Assembly: GCA_052078155.1 (NCBI GenBank)
Contig: JBQJBP010000003.1
Location: 248,001-312,000, forward strand
DNA: 64,000 nucleotides
Direction: 5' to 3'
Source: CAXBMB01 sp052078155
GTDB lineage: Bacteria; Pseudomonadota; Alphaproteobacteria; Kiloniellales; DSM-21159
Positions 52,656 to 61,339 of the stretch are shown here, piece after piece (within the stretch, counting starts at the first letter, position 1; the number at the start of each line of letters is the position of its first letter). The notes under the pieces are model-generated. The model was not told the origin of the DNA and ran no database searches. It was given only the letters and a program-made list of their open reading frames with translations. The position numbers were made by a program, and so were the translations under genes.

Positions 52656-53102
52656 ATGCCTGAAGGACTGGTTATTGTATTTTGGTATTGGTGGATCGCC
52701 GCGCTGGTGTTCATTGGACTGGAGGTCTTCGCCCCCGGTTTTGTGTTCATCTGGATGGGCATTTCCGCTGGCATTGTTGGCGGGCTGCTGTTCATGGCAC
52801 CGGACATGGGGTGGCAGTACCAGTTCATTCTCTGGGCGGTTCTGTCGCTTGGCACCGTCATCGCCTGGCGGACCTACCGGAAGAACAAACCGGCCCCGGA
52901 TGCACAGCCGGGTCTCAACCAGCGTGGAGCCGCCCTGGTGGGCGAGCGTCTGACTCTGGAAAGCGCCATTGAAAACGGCAAAGGCCATGCCTTGTTGGCC
53001 GGCGGACGCTGGACCCTGAAAGCAGACGAAGACCTGCCGGCGGGCTGTAAGGTAAAGGTCATTTCAGCCGAAGGCATGACCCTGGTTGTTGAAAGGCAAT
53101 AG
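52656..53102 (+). CDS. NfeD-like membrane protein
   Basis: 148 aa. Two or three hydrophobic segments (VIVFWYWWIAALVFIGLEVF, VFIWMGISAGIVGGLLFMA, FILWAVLSLGTVIAW) followed by a C-terminal OB-fold (GAALVGERLTLESAIENGKG to MTLVVERQ). This is the short, protease-lacking NfeD form paired with SPFH proteins. It comes 258 bp after the SPFH gene. Confidence 0.9.
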   Translation: MPEGLVIVFWYWWIAALVFIGLEVFAPGFVFIWMGISAGIVGGLLFMAPDMGWQYQFILWAVLSLGTVIAWRTYRKNKPAPDAQPGLNQRGAALVGERLTLESAIENGKGHALLAGGRWTLKADEDLPAGCKVKVISAEGMTLVVERQ

Positions 53103-53193
53103 CAGCCAGAAACTGAAAAACCGGATTGGTTTCAGTAAGTTAAAAACCACTTTCGGCGATTTTGTTTACCCCCAGGAGCCGCGCTGATTTCGT

Positions 53194-53252
53194 TAGAGCC
53201 ACATCATTTCAAGTGGAGTCCCGTCGTGGCAACATTTGAAATGATGTGTTTC
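53194..53252 (-). repeat. Dispersed palindromic repeat, degenerate half copy
   Basis: TTAGAGCCACATCATTTCAAG, GGAGTCCCGTCGTGGC and AACATTTGAAATGATG parallel TAGAGTCAAATCGGTTTAAG, GAATCACTTTGTGAT and AACACTTGAAGCG of full copies. Confidence 0.5.
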
Positions 53253-53284
53253 AGGGAAAGGAACGGGCCCCTGTCGCAAGGCTG

Positions 53285-53313
53285 TTGACAGGAGGACTGC
53301 CCCCCACTAACGT
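53285..53313 (+). promoter_or_regulatory. trp promoter
   Basis: TTGACA (53285-53290), a 17-nt spacer and TAACGT (53308-53313). The expected transcription start, about 7 nt further, falls at the A of the trpL ATG. Confidence 0.75.
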
Positions 53314-53320
53314 CCCTGCC

Positions 53321-53389
53321 ATGACACAGACACAGACCCTTTCTCTGACCAATCACTTCGCCTGCATCGGGCGTTGGTGGCGCTGCTGA
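53321..53389 (+). CDS. trpL: trp leader peptide
   Basis: A 22-codon frame beginning MTQTQTLSL and ending CIGRWWRC, with two adjacent tryptophan codons near its end, just before the attenuator hairpins. Stalling of the ribosome at those codons when tryptophan is scarce would favour the antiterminator. There is no Shine-Dalgarno sequence, and the promoter spacing places the transcript start at the ATG itself, as described for the leaderless trpL of Sinorhizobium. Confidence 0.9.
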   Translation: MTQTQTLSLTNHFACIGRWWRC

Positions 53390-53462
53390 CATAGCGGCTG
53401 CCCAACACATTCCTATTTCCTGTTGACCATGAAGCCGCCTCGGTAGAGAGCGGCTGTTTTTG
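53390..53462 (+). promoter_or_regulatory. trpE(G) transcription attenuator
   Basis: The terminator is AGCCGC (53433-53438), GCGGCT (53450-53455), then GTTTTTG. The alternative antiterminator pairs the GCGGCT at 53393-53398 with AGCCGC. A protector fold pairs GTTGG in the leader ORF with CCAAC at about 53399-53405. All parts of a classical ribosome-mediated attenuator are present. Confidence 0.9.
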
Positions 53463-53515
53463 TATCTGGCTGAAGGTTCTTCCGAGGGGGCACCCCACCT
53501 TAGAAAGCCAGACAG

Positions 53516-55789
53516 ATGATCACCACTGCCCACTCCTCCCCTGACACTGCCAGCCCCGCTGACGGCCCCTACCGCTACACCACCGGCGGCGGCATTGAGA
53601 TTGCCCGCACGATCGAAGACCTGCCCTATGAAACGGCCCTGCCGCCTCTGGTGCAGGCACTGGATCGCAAGCGCGGCGTGGTGCTGTCCTCATCTTTTGA
53701 GTTTCCCAATCGCTACACCCGCTGGGACGTTGGCTTCCTCAATCCCCCGCTGGAGATATCCGCCAAAGCCGACTGCCTGACGGTTCGGGCCCTCAACGCC
53801 CGTGGCATCTGTCTGATCCCGGCAATCACCAAGGCTCTGAAAGACTGTGAAGCGTCAGAAGCGCTGAAAACGGGCGGAGATTTTGTCAGCTGCCGGGTCA
53901 CACCGGATTTGCGTCCTCTGCCTGAAGAGGAACGCACCCGCCGCCGCTCCCTCTTCTCACTGTTGCGGGCGTTGCTGGCGCTGTTTCACAGCGAAGACGA
54001 CGCACACCTGGGGCTCTATGGTGCCTTTGGATACGATCTGACTTTCCAGCTGGAACCACTGGATCTCACCATCCCCCGCCCTGATGACCAGCGCGACCTG
54101 CTGCTGTATCTGCCTGACGAACTGATTGTGGTGGACCACATGAAGCAGGCAGCCCAGCGCATCGCCTATGACTTTCTCAGCACCGATTTTCAAAGGGCTG
54201 AGGCGGACACCACGGCCCTGCCGCGAACCGGCAGCGACTCACCTTTCCGCCCGGCAGCACCCGGTCTGGGGACGGACCTTCGCCGGGATCACAAGCCCGG
54301 AGAATATCCGGCAGCCGTGGAACAGGTGCGCGAGGCCGCCTATCGCGGTGACCTGTTTGAATGTGTGCTGACCCAGATCTTCGAAAAACCCTGTCGCCTT
54401 GCCCCCACAGAAATCTTCACACGCTTGAAACGCAGCAACCCGGCCCCCTACGGTGCCCTGATGAACCTGGGCGACGGCGAGTTTCTGGTGGCGGCCAGCC
54501 CGGAGATGTTTGTCCGGGTCAAGGGACGCCGGGTGGAAACCTGCCCCATCTCCGGCACCATCCCCCGGGGCAAGGACGCCCTGGCAGACGCCCATCAGAT
54601 CCTGACCCTGCTCAACTCCAAAAAAGATGAGTCAGAACTGACCATGTGCACCGATGTGGATCGCAACGACAAAGCCCGGGTCTGCACCCCCGGGTCAGTC
54701 AAAGTCATCGGCCGACGTCAGATTGAAGCCTATTCCCGCCTGATCCACACGGTTGATCATGTGGAGGGGGAACTGAAGCCCGGCATGGATGCTCTGGACG
54801 CTTTCCTGACCCACACCTGGGCGGTAACCGTGACCGGGGCACCGAAACGGCGCGCCATGGAGATGATTGAAGCCACGGAAAAATCCAGCCGCCGCTGGTA
54901 TGGCGGGGCCATCGGGGCTCTCGGCTTCAACGGCTCGCTCAATACAGGGCTGACCCTGCGCACCTTCCGTCTGAAAGATGGCATGGCCCAGGCCCGTGTC
55001 GGCGCCACCCTCCTCTATGATTCCGATCCTGTGGCAGAGGATGAAGAATGCGCTCTCAAAGTCTCGGCCCTGCTGGCCACGCTGGATGAGCCAAAGGGCA
55101 ACGAGCCTCCATCTGGTCAGGCCCTGCCCCGGGCACTCGACAAAGCCATCCCGGAAAGCGGGCGCGGCAAAAAGGTGTTTCTGGTGGATCACCACGATTC
55201 CTTTGTTCTGACCCTGGCCGACTATTTCCGCCAGACAGGGGCGGAGGTAATCACCCTCAGGCCCGAAGCCGCTCTGGATCAGATGAAAACCCTGTCTCCC
55301 GATCTGCTTGTCCTGTCCCCGGGTCCGGGCCTGCCCAAGGACTTTCCCATGACCGAAACCATCGATCTGGCCCTTTCTCTTAAGCTGCCGATCTTTGGCG
55401 TCTGTCTGGGACTGCAGGGGCTGACCGAGTACTTTGGCGGCAGGCTCGATACCCTGTCAGAACCCATGCATGGCAAACCGTCTGCCATGCGCCACAGGGC
55501 CAAGGGGGTTTTCGAAAACCTGCCGGACGGCATGACGGCTGCCCGCTACCACTCGATCTTTGCGGAGGAAACCAGTCTGCCGGCCTGTCTGGAGGTCACG
55601 GCCCGTGCACGGGCCAACGACGACCCTGACAGCGCTACCGTGGTCATGGCTCTGGCCCACAAGAGCCTGCCCATCGCCGCAACCCAGTTTCACCCGGAAT
55701 CCATCCTGACCCAGGAGGGCGATCTGGGCCTGAAACTGATCGACAACGCCGTTCGGCTGCTTACCGCCAAGCAAGCCGTGAAAGCCTGA
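53516..55789 (+). CDS. trpE(G): Anthranilate synthase, fused TrpE-TrpG
   Basis: 757 aa. The N-terminal chorismate-binding part (to about residue 525) contains CPISGTIPRGKDALADA, SKKDESELTMCTDVDRND and WAVTVTGAPKRRAMEMIEATE. The C-terminal amidotransferase has its catalytic cysteine near residue 629 (FGVCLGLQGL) and the FHPES histidine near 725. First step of tryptophan synthesis, fed with ammonia by its own glutaminase domain. The single-chain form is typical of Rhizobiales and Rhodospirillales relatives. Controlled by the trpL attenuator just upstream. Confidence 0.98.
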   Translation: MITTAHSSPDTASPADGPYRYTTGGGIEIARTIEDLPYETALPPLVQALDRKRGVVLSSSFEFPNRYTRWDVGFLNPPLEISAKADCLTVRALNARGICLIPAITKALKDCEASEALKTGGDFVSCRVTPDLRPLPEEERTRRRSLFSLLRALLALFHSEDDAHLGLYGAFGYDLTFQLEPLDLTIPRPDDQRDLLLYLPDELIVVDHMKQAAQRIAYDFLSTDFQRAEADTTALPRTGSDSPFRPAAPGLGTDLRRDHKPGEYPAAVEQVREAAYRGDLFECVLTQIFEKPCRLAPTEIFTRLKRSNPAPYGALMNLGDGEFLVAASPEMFVRVKGRRVETCPISGTIPRGKDALADAHQILTLLNSKKDESELTMCTDVDRNDKARVCTPGSVKVIGRRQIEAYSRLIHTVDHVEGELKPGMDALDAFLTHTWAVTVTGAPKRRAMEMIEATEKSSRRWYGGAIGALGFNGSLNTGLTLRTFRLKDGMAQARVGATLLYDSDPVAEDEECALKVSALLATLDEPKGNEPPSGQALPRALDKAIPESGRGKKVFLVDHHDSFVLTLADYFRQTGAEVITLRPEAALDQMKTLSPDLLVLSPGPGLPKDFPMTETIDLALSLKLPIFGVCLGLQGLTEYFGGRLDTLSEPMHGKPSAMRHRAKGVFENLPDGMTAARYHSIFAEETSLPACLEVTARARANDDPDSATVVMALAHKSLPIAATQFHPESILTQEGDLGLKLIDNAVRLLTAKQAVKA

Positions 55790-55859
55790 GGAACGGGCGT
55801 CAGGCGGGGGCATTAACGCCCCCGCCTGGGCCCTGTCCTATCCGACCAGGGCTTTTCGG

Positions 55860-56519
55860 CTAATCCTTCTTTCGCCGTTCCACGCCACTGGCCGCTCCGG
55901 CTTTCCGGTCATCAAAGGGGGGCAATGACCACCCCAGCTGAATGGCAAGAATGCGCAAAACAAAGGCGCAGGCCATGGCAATCAAGGCCGAAAAGCCTGG
56001 TGCCAGCTGGCTCATTTCCAGCCCGACAAAAAGGGCCGCCCCGACAAAGGCCACCGTGGCGTAGATCTCCCGCCGCAGGACCAGTGGCACTTCCCCGCAG
56101 AGTATGTCCCGGATCACGCCGCCGAAGACCGCGGTCATCACACCCATCATGACGGCGATCAAAGGAGAAACGCCCAGCAGCAGGGCTTTTTCCGCCCCAC
56201 CAACGGCAAAAAGCGCCAGTCCCCCGGCATCCATCCACAGCAGGAGTGTGTAGCGGGAGGCGACTTTGGGCATGGCAAAGTAAGCAAGTACTGAGGCCAC
56301 CAGACAGATCCAGATGAAAGCCGGATCCGTGACCCAGAACACCGGTGTGCTGCCCAACACCAGATCCCGCAAGGTCCCGCCGCCAACGCCGGTGATGGTG
56401 GCCACAACTGCAAAGCCGAAGACGTCCAGCCGCGCCCGTCCTGCCGCCAGGGCACCGGACAGGGCAAAAACCGCAACACCCAGCAGGTCCAGATAGCGCA
56501 GCAACTCCAGAAGGCTCAT
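55860..56519 (-). CDS. TRIC-type / UPF0126 trimeric cation channel family protein
   Basis: 219 aa from the ATG at 56519 (a GTG 13 codons upstream is the alternative). Seven hydrophobic segments in two repeats, each with a G-G-x-x-R-D motif: TGVGGGTLRDLVLGSTPVFW and TAVFGGVIRDILCGEVPLVL. Bacterial homologues form potassium-type cation channels. Monocistronic, convergent with trpE(G). Confidence 0.92.
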   Translation of the reverse strand: MSLLELLRYLDLLGVAVFALSGALAAGRARLDVFGFAVVATITGVGGGTLRDLVLGSTPVFWVTDPAFIWICLVASVLAYFAMPKVASRYTLLLWMDAGGLALFAVGGAEKALLLGVSPLIAVMMGVMTAVFGGVIRDILCGEVPLVLRREIYATVAFVGAALFVGLEMSQLAPGFSALIAMACAFVLRILAIQLGWSLPPFDDRKAGAASGVERRKKD

Positions 56520-56687
56520 ATCAAATTCCAGCACAGATTCATCCGGCTTTTGTCTCACCCTAAACTAGACAGGTCCGCGCTATGAAATCCACTGAACATC
56601 TGCTTTGGCACAGACGGCTTTGCTTGCCCTGCCCCCTGCTTTCGCCTAAAGGGAGTCTGACACGTTTTTCGCCAGCAGGACCGCCCG

Positions 56688-58196
56688 ATGCCTTACCGAT
56701 CTTTACGAGACTTTATAGACCGGCTTGAAAAGAAAGGCCGTCTTGTCCGGGTCAGTCATCCCGTCTCCACCGATCTGGAGATGACGGAGATCCAGACCCG
56801 GCTGCTGGCCGAGGAAGGCCCGGCCGTTCTTTTCGAAAATGTCATAAAGGAAGACGGCACAGCCAGCGACATGCCGGTGCTGGTCAACCTTTTCGGCACG
56901 GTAGAACGCGTGGCCTGGGGCATGGATCGGGAGCCGGAGCAGCTGCGCGAAGTGGGGGAAACTCTGGCCTTTCTGCGTCAGCCCGAACCACCGGGCGGCG
57001 TCAAGGAAGCCGTCGGCATGCTGCCTTTGCTGAAAACTGTCATGGCCATGAAACCCAAGACGGTGAAGAAAGCGCCCTGCCAGGAAGTGGTTCTGACCGG
57101 CGATGACATCGACCTGGACAGCCTGCCCATCCAAACCTGCTGGCCCGGCGAGCCTGCCCCCTTGATTACCTGGCCCCTGGTGGTCACCAAAGGTCCTGGC
57201 AAGGACAAACAGGACGATTTCAATCTCGGCATCTACCGCATGCAGAAGCTGAGCAAGAACCAGACCCTGATGCGCTGGCTCAAACACCGGGGCGGCGCCC
57301 AGCATTACCGCCGCTGGAAGAATGAAAAACCGGAACCTTTGCCCGTGGCTGTGGTACTGGGGGCGGATCCGGGGACCATTCTGGCAGCCGTCACACCCGT
57401 GCCCGACACGCTCAGCGAATATCATTTCGGGGGCCTGCTGCGTGGCCAGAAGGTGGAACTGGTCGATTGCAAAACCGTGCCGCTGAAGGTGCCCGCCGAA
57501 GCAGAGATCATCCTGGAAGGCCACGTCAGTCTGGAAGATTACCGGGACGAGGGCCCGTACGGAGACCACACCGGTTACTACAATTCGGTGGAACCTTTCC
57601 CGGTCTTTACGGTCAGTGCCATCACCCGGCGTAAGAACCCTATCTACCTCTCGACCTTCACCGGTCGCCCGCCCGATGAACCTTCCGTTCTGGGGGAAGC
57701 GCTGAATGAGGTCTTCATCCCTCTGCTGCAGCAGCAGTTCCCGGAAATCACCGACTTCTGGCTGCCACCGGAAGGCTGCAGCTACCGGGTGGCGGTGATT
57801 GCCATGAAGAAAGCCTATCCGGGCCACGCCAAGCGGGTCATGCTGGGGGCCTGGAGCTATCTGCGCCAGTTCATGTACACCAAGTGGCTGATTGTGGTGG
57901 ATGACGGGGTGGACGCCCGGGACTGGAAAGATGTCTGGTGGGCCGTCTCCACCAAAATGGATCCGGCCCGGGACATCACCGTGCTGGAGCACACCCCCAT
58001 CGACTATCTGGATTTTGCCTCTCCCGAACCCTCTCTGGGATCAAAGATCGGGCTGGATGCCACGGACAAATGGCCTCCGGAAACCAAGAGAGAATGGGGT
58101 GAGGTCATCCGGATGGACCAGGAGGTGGTCGATAAAGTGTCTGACATCTGGGATGAACTGGGCCTGCCCGGCAGTGGCACCCCCATCTGGAAGTAA
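56688..58196 (+). CDS. ubiD: 3-polyprenyl-4-hydroxybenzoate carboxy-lyase (prenylated-FMN decarboxylase)
   Basis: 502 aa, full length. N-terminus YRSLRDFIDRLEKKGRLVRV and the catalytic region VSLEDYRDEGPYGDHTGYYN are diagnostic of UbiD, as are ITRRKNPIYLSTFTGRPPDEP and WWAVSTKMDPARDI. It decarboxylates the prenylated benzoate in ubiquinone synthesis, one step after UbiA. The flavin prenyltransferase UbiX is not in the window. Monocistronic. Confidence 0.97.
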   Translation: MPYRSLRDFIDRLEKKGRLVRVSHPVSTDLEMTEIQTRLLAEEGPAVLFENVIKEDGTASDMPVLVNLFGTVERVAWGMDREPEQLREVGETLAFLRQPEPPGGVKEAVGMLPLLKTVMAMKPKTVKKAPCQEVVLTGDDIDLDSLPIQTCWPGEPAPLITWPLVVTKGPGKDKQDDFNLGIYRMQKLSKNQTLMRWLKHRGGAQHYRRWKNEKPEPLPVAVVLGADPGTILAAVTPVPDTLSEYHFGGLLRGQKVELVDCKTVPLKVPAEAEIILEGHVSLEDYRDEGPYGDHTGYYNSVEPFPVFTVSAITRRKNPIYLSTFTGRPPDEPSVLGEALNEVFIPLLQQQFPEITDFWLPPEGCSYRVAVIAMKKAYPGHAKRVMLGAWSYLRQFMYTKWLIVVDDGVDARDWKDVWWAVSTKMDPARDITVLEHTPIDYLDFASPEPSLGSKIGLDATDKWPPETKREWGEVIRMDQEVVDKVSDIWDELGLPGSGTPIWK

Positions 58197-58308
58197 GCAC
58201 CTCTCCATCGGTCAAATCGAAAGCCAGCTTTAAGGCTAGGTCACTTCATCGGGAAACTTCTTGCCTGGCCTTTGACCTCTTTGGAGGCGACATCTTCGGG
58301 CAACCGCC

Positions 58309-58439
58309 AGAGCCATAGCAATTCAAGTGGACTGACGACGTGATAACACTTGAAGCGTGCTACTCTTGTCGGTGTTCTAGAGAATGAGTCTCGGATTAGC
58401 TACAGACGCAAAACGCTTCTAACTGAACCGTTTGCTCCA
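58309..58439 (-). repeat. Dispersed palindromic repeat, diverged full-length copy
   Basis: AGAGCCATAGCAATTCAAGTGG, CGACGTGATAACACTTGAAGCG, TAGAGAATGAGTCTCGG and AACTGAACCG match family blocks in order. It fills much of the 490-bp gap between ubiD and the cupin gene; I see no gene in the rest. Confidence 0.75.
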
Positions 58440-58686
58440 GGCTCCTGCCCTTGCGCCGGAGTGAGGTCAGGATAGCTTCTGCCGTGTCTCGACCAGAGAC
58501 TGTCAGTAGCGTCTTTCCTATGGGAAATTTTCTCTGGAAATCGGCACTTGTTTCCCAGACCATGCTGATTAGATCTTAGCACACCTGCCTATGCCCATCC
58601 CTGGCCCTCAACTGTCTCCCCACTTCTCATCACAGCGGCCTGCGCCCTCCCCCGCTCCTAACCCCTCGATCAGGTACAACCTCCCT

Positions 58687-58998
58687 ATGAAGTTCTTCCG
58701 CAGCAATGATTTCACCGGGCTGAAAGCCTGGCATGCGCTGGATATCGCCGAGATTGAAGGCGCCTCCGTGCGCCTCCACTGGACCGATCAGCCCTACATC
58801 TGGCACGTCAACGACGGGGCGGAGGTCTTCTTGGTGGTCGAGGGGCAGGTTGACATGCACTATCGCCAGGAGGGCAAAGAGTACAGCCGCCTGCTGGAAG
58901 CAGGTGACATCTGCTATGCCGCGCCGGGTGACGAGCACGTGGCCCATCCCCGCGGTGAGGCCCGCATTCTGGTGATCGAAAAATCCGGCAGCATCTAG
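58687..58998 (+). CDS. Cupin domain protein
   Basis: 103 aa from the ATG at 58687. Single cupin barrel: WHVNDGAEVFLVVEGQVDMHY and LLEAGDICYAAPGDEHVAHP carry the two cupin motifs, with histidines H57 region replaced partly (motif 1 reads N-D-G-A-E rather than HxH) and H80 and H83 in motif 2. A metal site may therefore be incomplete. Function unknown; followed by a strong terminator. Confidence 0.85.
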   Translation: MKFFRSNDFTGLKAWHALDIAEIEGASVRLHWTDQPYIWHVNDGAEVFLVVEGQVDMHYRQEGKEYSRLLEAGDICYAAPGDEHVAHPRGEARILVIEKSGSI

Positions 58999-59027
58999 AC
59001 TCTGTTTTTTACGCACAGGACCTGAAC

Positions 59028-59068
59028 AAAAAAAGCGGCGCTGGGTTTCCCCAACGCCGCATTTTTTT
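59028..59068. terminator. Bidirectional terminator between cupin and chemotaxis-receptor genes
   Basis: AAAAAAAGCGGCGCTGGG and its complement CCCAACGCCGCATTTTTTT. Seven A residues on one side and seven T residues on the other serve both convergent genes. Confidence 0.92.
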
Positions 59069-59087
59069 ACCAGCAACAGACGGGCGG

Positions 59088-60545
59088 TCAGACGGCTTTC
59101 AGTTCAGTCAGGAAGCCATCCATCTCCACCTTCATGGAGTCCACTTCGCGCCCCAGGCTCTGGATCGCATCCAGCACCTGTTGGGCGGATCCGGCAGTTT
59201 CACCCGAGACAGACTGAACTTCAGCCACTTCCTGAGACGCCAGTCGGGTTCCTTCAGCCGCCTGATTGGTGTTGGAAGAAATGTCCTGCACGGCTGCCGA
59301 CTGTTCTTCCACAGCAGACGCAATGGCCGTGGCCACTTCATTCAGTTCCTGAATGGTCGTGCGGATTTCACCAATGGCACTCACCGCTTTTCCGGTGACA
59401 GACTGCATGTTGCCAATCTGTGAGGAAATCTCCTCGGTGGCTTTGGCTGTCTGACTGGCCAGAGACTTCACTTCAGATGCCACCACAGCAAAGCCTTTAC
59501 CGGCTTCACCGGCGCGGGCTGCCTCGATGGTTGCGTTAAGCGCCAGCAGGTTGGTCTGCTCGGCAATTTCAGAGATCAGAGAGGTCACCTCACCGATCTT
59601 GTTGGCGGCTTCTGCCATGCCCTTGATGGTGTTATCGGTGGTTTCCGCCGTTGCCACGGCTTTACCGGACACCCGGTGGGCCTGATTGGCCTGCTGAGCA
59701 ATTTCGCTGATGGAGGCGTTCATTTCTTCACTGGCTGCCGCCACCGTCTGAACGGAGTTGTTGGCGTCGTCAGTGTGGCGCACTGCATTGCTGCTGCGTT
59801 CGGAGGACACCTGGGCATGGCCGGACATGCCATCCGCCAGTTGCCGGACCTGATCGGCTTCACTGGACAGGGTGGTGATCACCTGACCAATGCTGCTTTC
59901 AAAGCTGGCGGCCAGCGCCAGACGCGTCTGACGTCGATCTTCAGAAGCCCGGTTCTGAAGCTCCTTGTTCTCATCATTGATCCGGCGCGCTTCCCCTTCG
60001 GCTTCCTGAGCATGGGAAATGGCGGTTTCAGATTCCCTGAAGGCCTGAATCAAACGATAGCTCAACCAGACCAGACCACCGGTCTCCAGGACCACGATGA
60101 CGGCATGCAGAACCACCCGGCCAAAGTTGGCCCCTTCCGGAAAGACGGCCAGCGGCATGACAAAGTTCAGAACCAGGTGGTGCGCAGCGACAGCCCCGGC
60201 GGCAACGAGCAGGGTGATGGGGCAGCAGAACAGCGCCACAATGGCCAGCCCGGCGAAGAAGTACATGTGGATGTCGATTTGCCAGGGATGGCCACGGAAG
60301 ATGTAGACCAGCAGCGCAACCATGCCCATCAGGGCCACAGACGCCAGGAACCGCTCCAGCTCTTCGCCTTTGGCCAGAACCCAGCCACCTGTTGCAGCAC
60401 CAGCCAAAACCAGGGCGGCAACCGTCGGCCAGAGCCAGCCATTGTCCAGGAAGAGCGCCACGCCGGCCGTCAGCGGCACATGCACCCACAAAAGACAGAC
60501 CAGCAAAAATGCCACTTTCTGTCTGATACCACTTAGAACATCCAC
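59088..60545 (-). CDS. Methyl-accepting chemotaxis protein with a six-TM histidine-rich sensor
   Basis: 485 aa with a GTG start. Residues 1-170 form six membrane helices without a periplasmic domain; they carry H22, H86, H93, H122, H123 and H147 near membrane borders. A short coiled coil leads to the signalling domain, with the conserved hairpin tip IAEQTNLLALNATIEAARAG near residue 335 and no HAMP domain visible. It binds CheA/CheW and steers motility. The clustered histidines suggest haem, metal or gas sensing, which is inference. It stands alone, with no che genes nearby. Confidence 0.93.
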   Translation of the reverse strand: MDVLSGIRQKVAFLLVCLLWVHVPLTAGVALFLDNGWLWPTVAALVLAGAATGGWVLAKGEELERFLASVALMGMVALLVYIFRGHPWQIDIHMYFFAGLAIVALFCCPITLLVAAGAVAAHHLVLNFVMPLAVFPEGANFGRVVLHAVIVVLETGGLVWLSYRLIQAFRESETAISHAQEAEGEARRINDENKELQNRASEDRRQTRLALAASFESSIGQVITTLSSEADQVRQLADGMSGHAQVSSERSSNAVRHTDDANNSVQTVAAASEEMNASISEIAQQANQAHRVSGKAVATAETTDNTIKGMAEAANKIGEVTSLISEIAEQTNLLALNATIEAARAGEAGKGFAVVASEVKSLASQTAKATEEISSQIGNMQSVTGKAVSAIGEIRTTIQELNEVATAIASAVEEQSAAVQDISSNTNQAAEGTRLASQEVAEVQSVSGETAGSAQQVLDAIQSLGREVDSMKVEMDGFLTELKAV

Positions 60546-60638
60546 GTTATCGTCCTTTGCTACTTGCTGGTAAAACAGCCGGTGATTTCCTTCCGGACCA
60601 GCTGTCTTTGAGCAGGTCGGATTTGCGCCGGCCTTTTG

Positions 60639-60998
60639 TTACGCGTTGACATCAATGGGCGAGCAGCCCCCGGCCAACCAGGGATCTAAAGTCAGAAGAA
60701 CGCCGCGCTTCCAAAGCTCATTCAAAGTCTGCTCCTCTGAAAAAGCTGCAACCACGACAGAGCCACTGTCATTTGCCCGGACAATGCGTGCCCCGGTTCC
60801 TTCGAGCGCGGCAAACACATCAGGCAAGTGGGTCCCGGGGGCAAAAACCAAGGCCCGCTGCTGACCGGCAGCAGGCGCAGAAATGGACAAAACCACCGGC
60901 GCCAGGACGGTCAACAACAGAAAGCCTGCTGTGATTAGCAACGAACGCCGCCTGTTTTCTGCTCTGGCACCCGTGACCGTTACTGGCACGTTCTTCAT
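60639..60998 (-). CDS. Membrane-anchored small protein, unknown
   Basis: 119 aa from the ATG with GGAG just ahead. A basic start, one hydrophobic helix (LLITAGFLLLTVLAPVVLSI) and a periplasmic part (ALVFAPGTHLPDVFAALEGT, GSVVVAAFSEEQTL). Not recognised. Transcribed in the same direction as the chemotaxis gene, which starts 93 bp further on. Confidence 0.65.
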   Translation of the reverse strand: MKNVPVTVTGARAENRRRSLLITAGFLLLTVLAPVVLSISAPAAGQQRALVFAPGTHLPDVFAALEGTGARIVRANDSGSVVVAAFSEEQTLNELWKRGVLLTLDPWLAGGCSPIDVNA

Positions 60999-61339
60999 CT
61001 CTCCAAGATCCCGAGACACCCTTTCTTTGTTTGAAGGCAATCGAATTATCCGCGCGATTACATGCCTTCAAATAAAAACCGGGGCCTGTTTGTTTAAAAC
61101 CACTCAGTCTCGGCTATTTATTCCGGAATTGGTTAAAATTTGTTTATTTCCCCCTCTTTTGTGCGCAAATGCCGCCACGTCACGACACCATCCGCCAGCA
61201 CCCTCTGGTTTTGCAGGCAAACCGCTGATAATTTCTTTGTACGGGCCAAGATGATCGTGCCCGGTAACTCCATGATTTTCGGGAGTTAAAAGCAAAGCGC
61301 CGACTTTACGCCCGGCCCCAGATTTTTCAGGACGATGAA
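60999..61339. promoter_or_regulatory. Divergent control region upstream of the M20 gene
   Basis: 341 bp with no gene. Contains AT-rich patches (for example TTGGTTAAAATTTGTTTATTT near 61130-61150) suitable for promoters and a short CATGATTTTCGGGAG segment. No clear operator. Confidence 0.35.
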
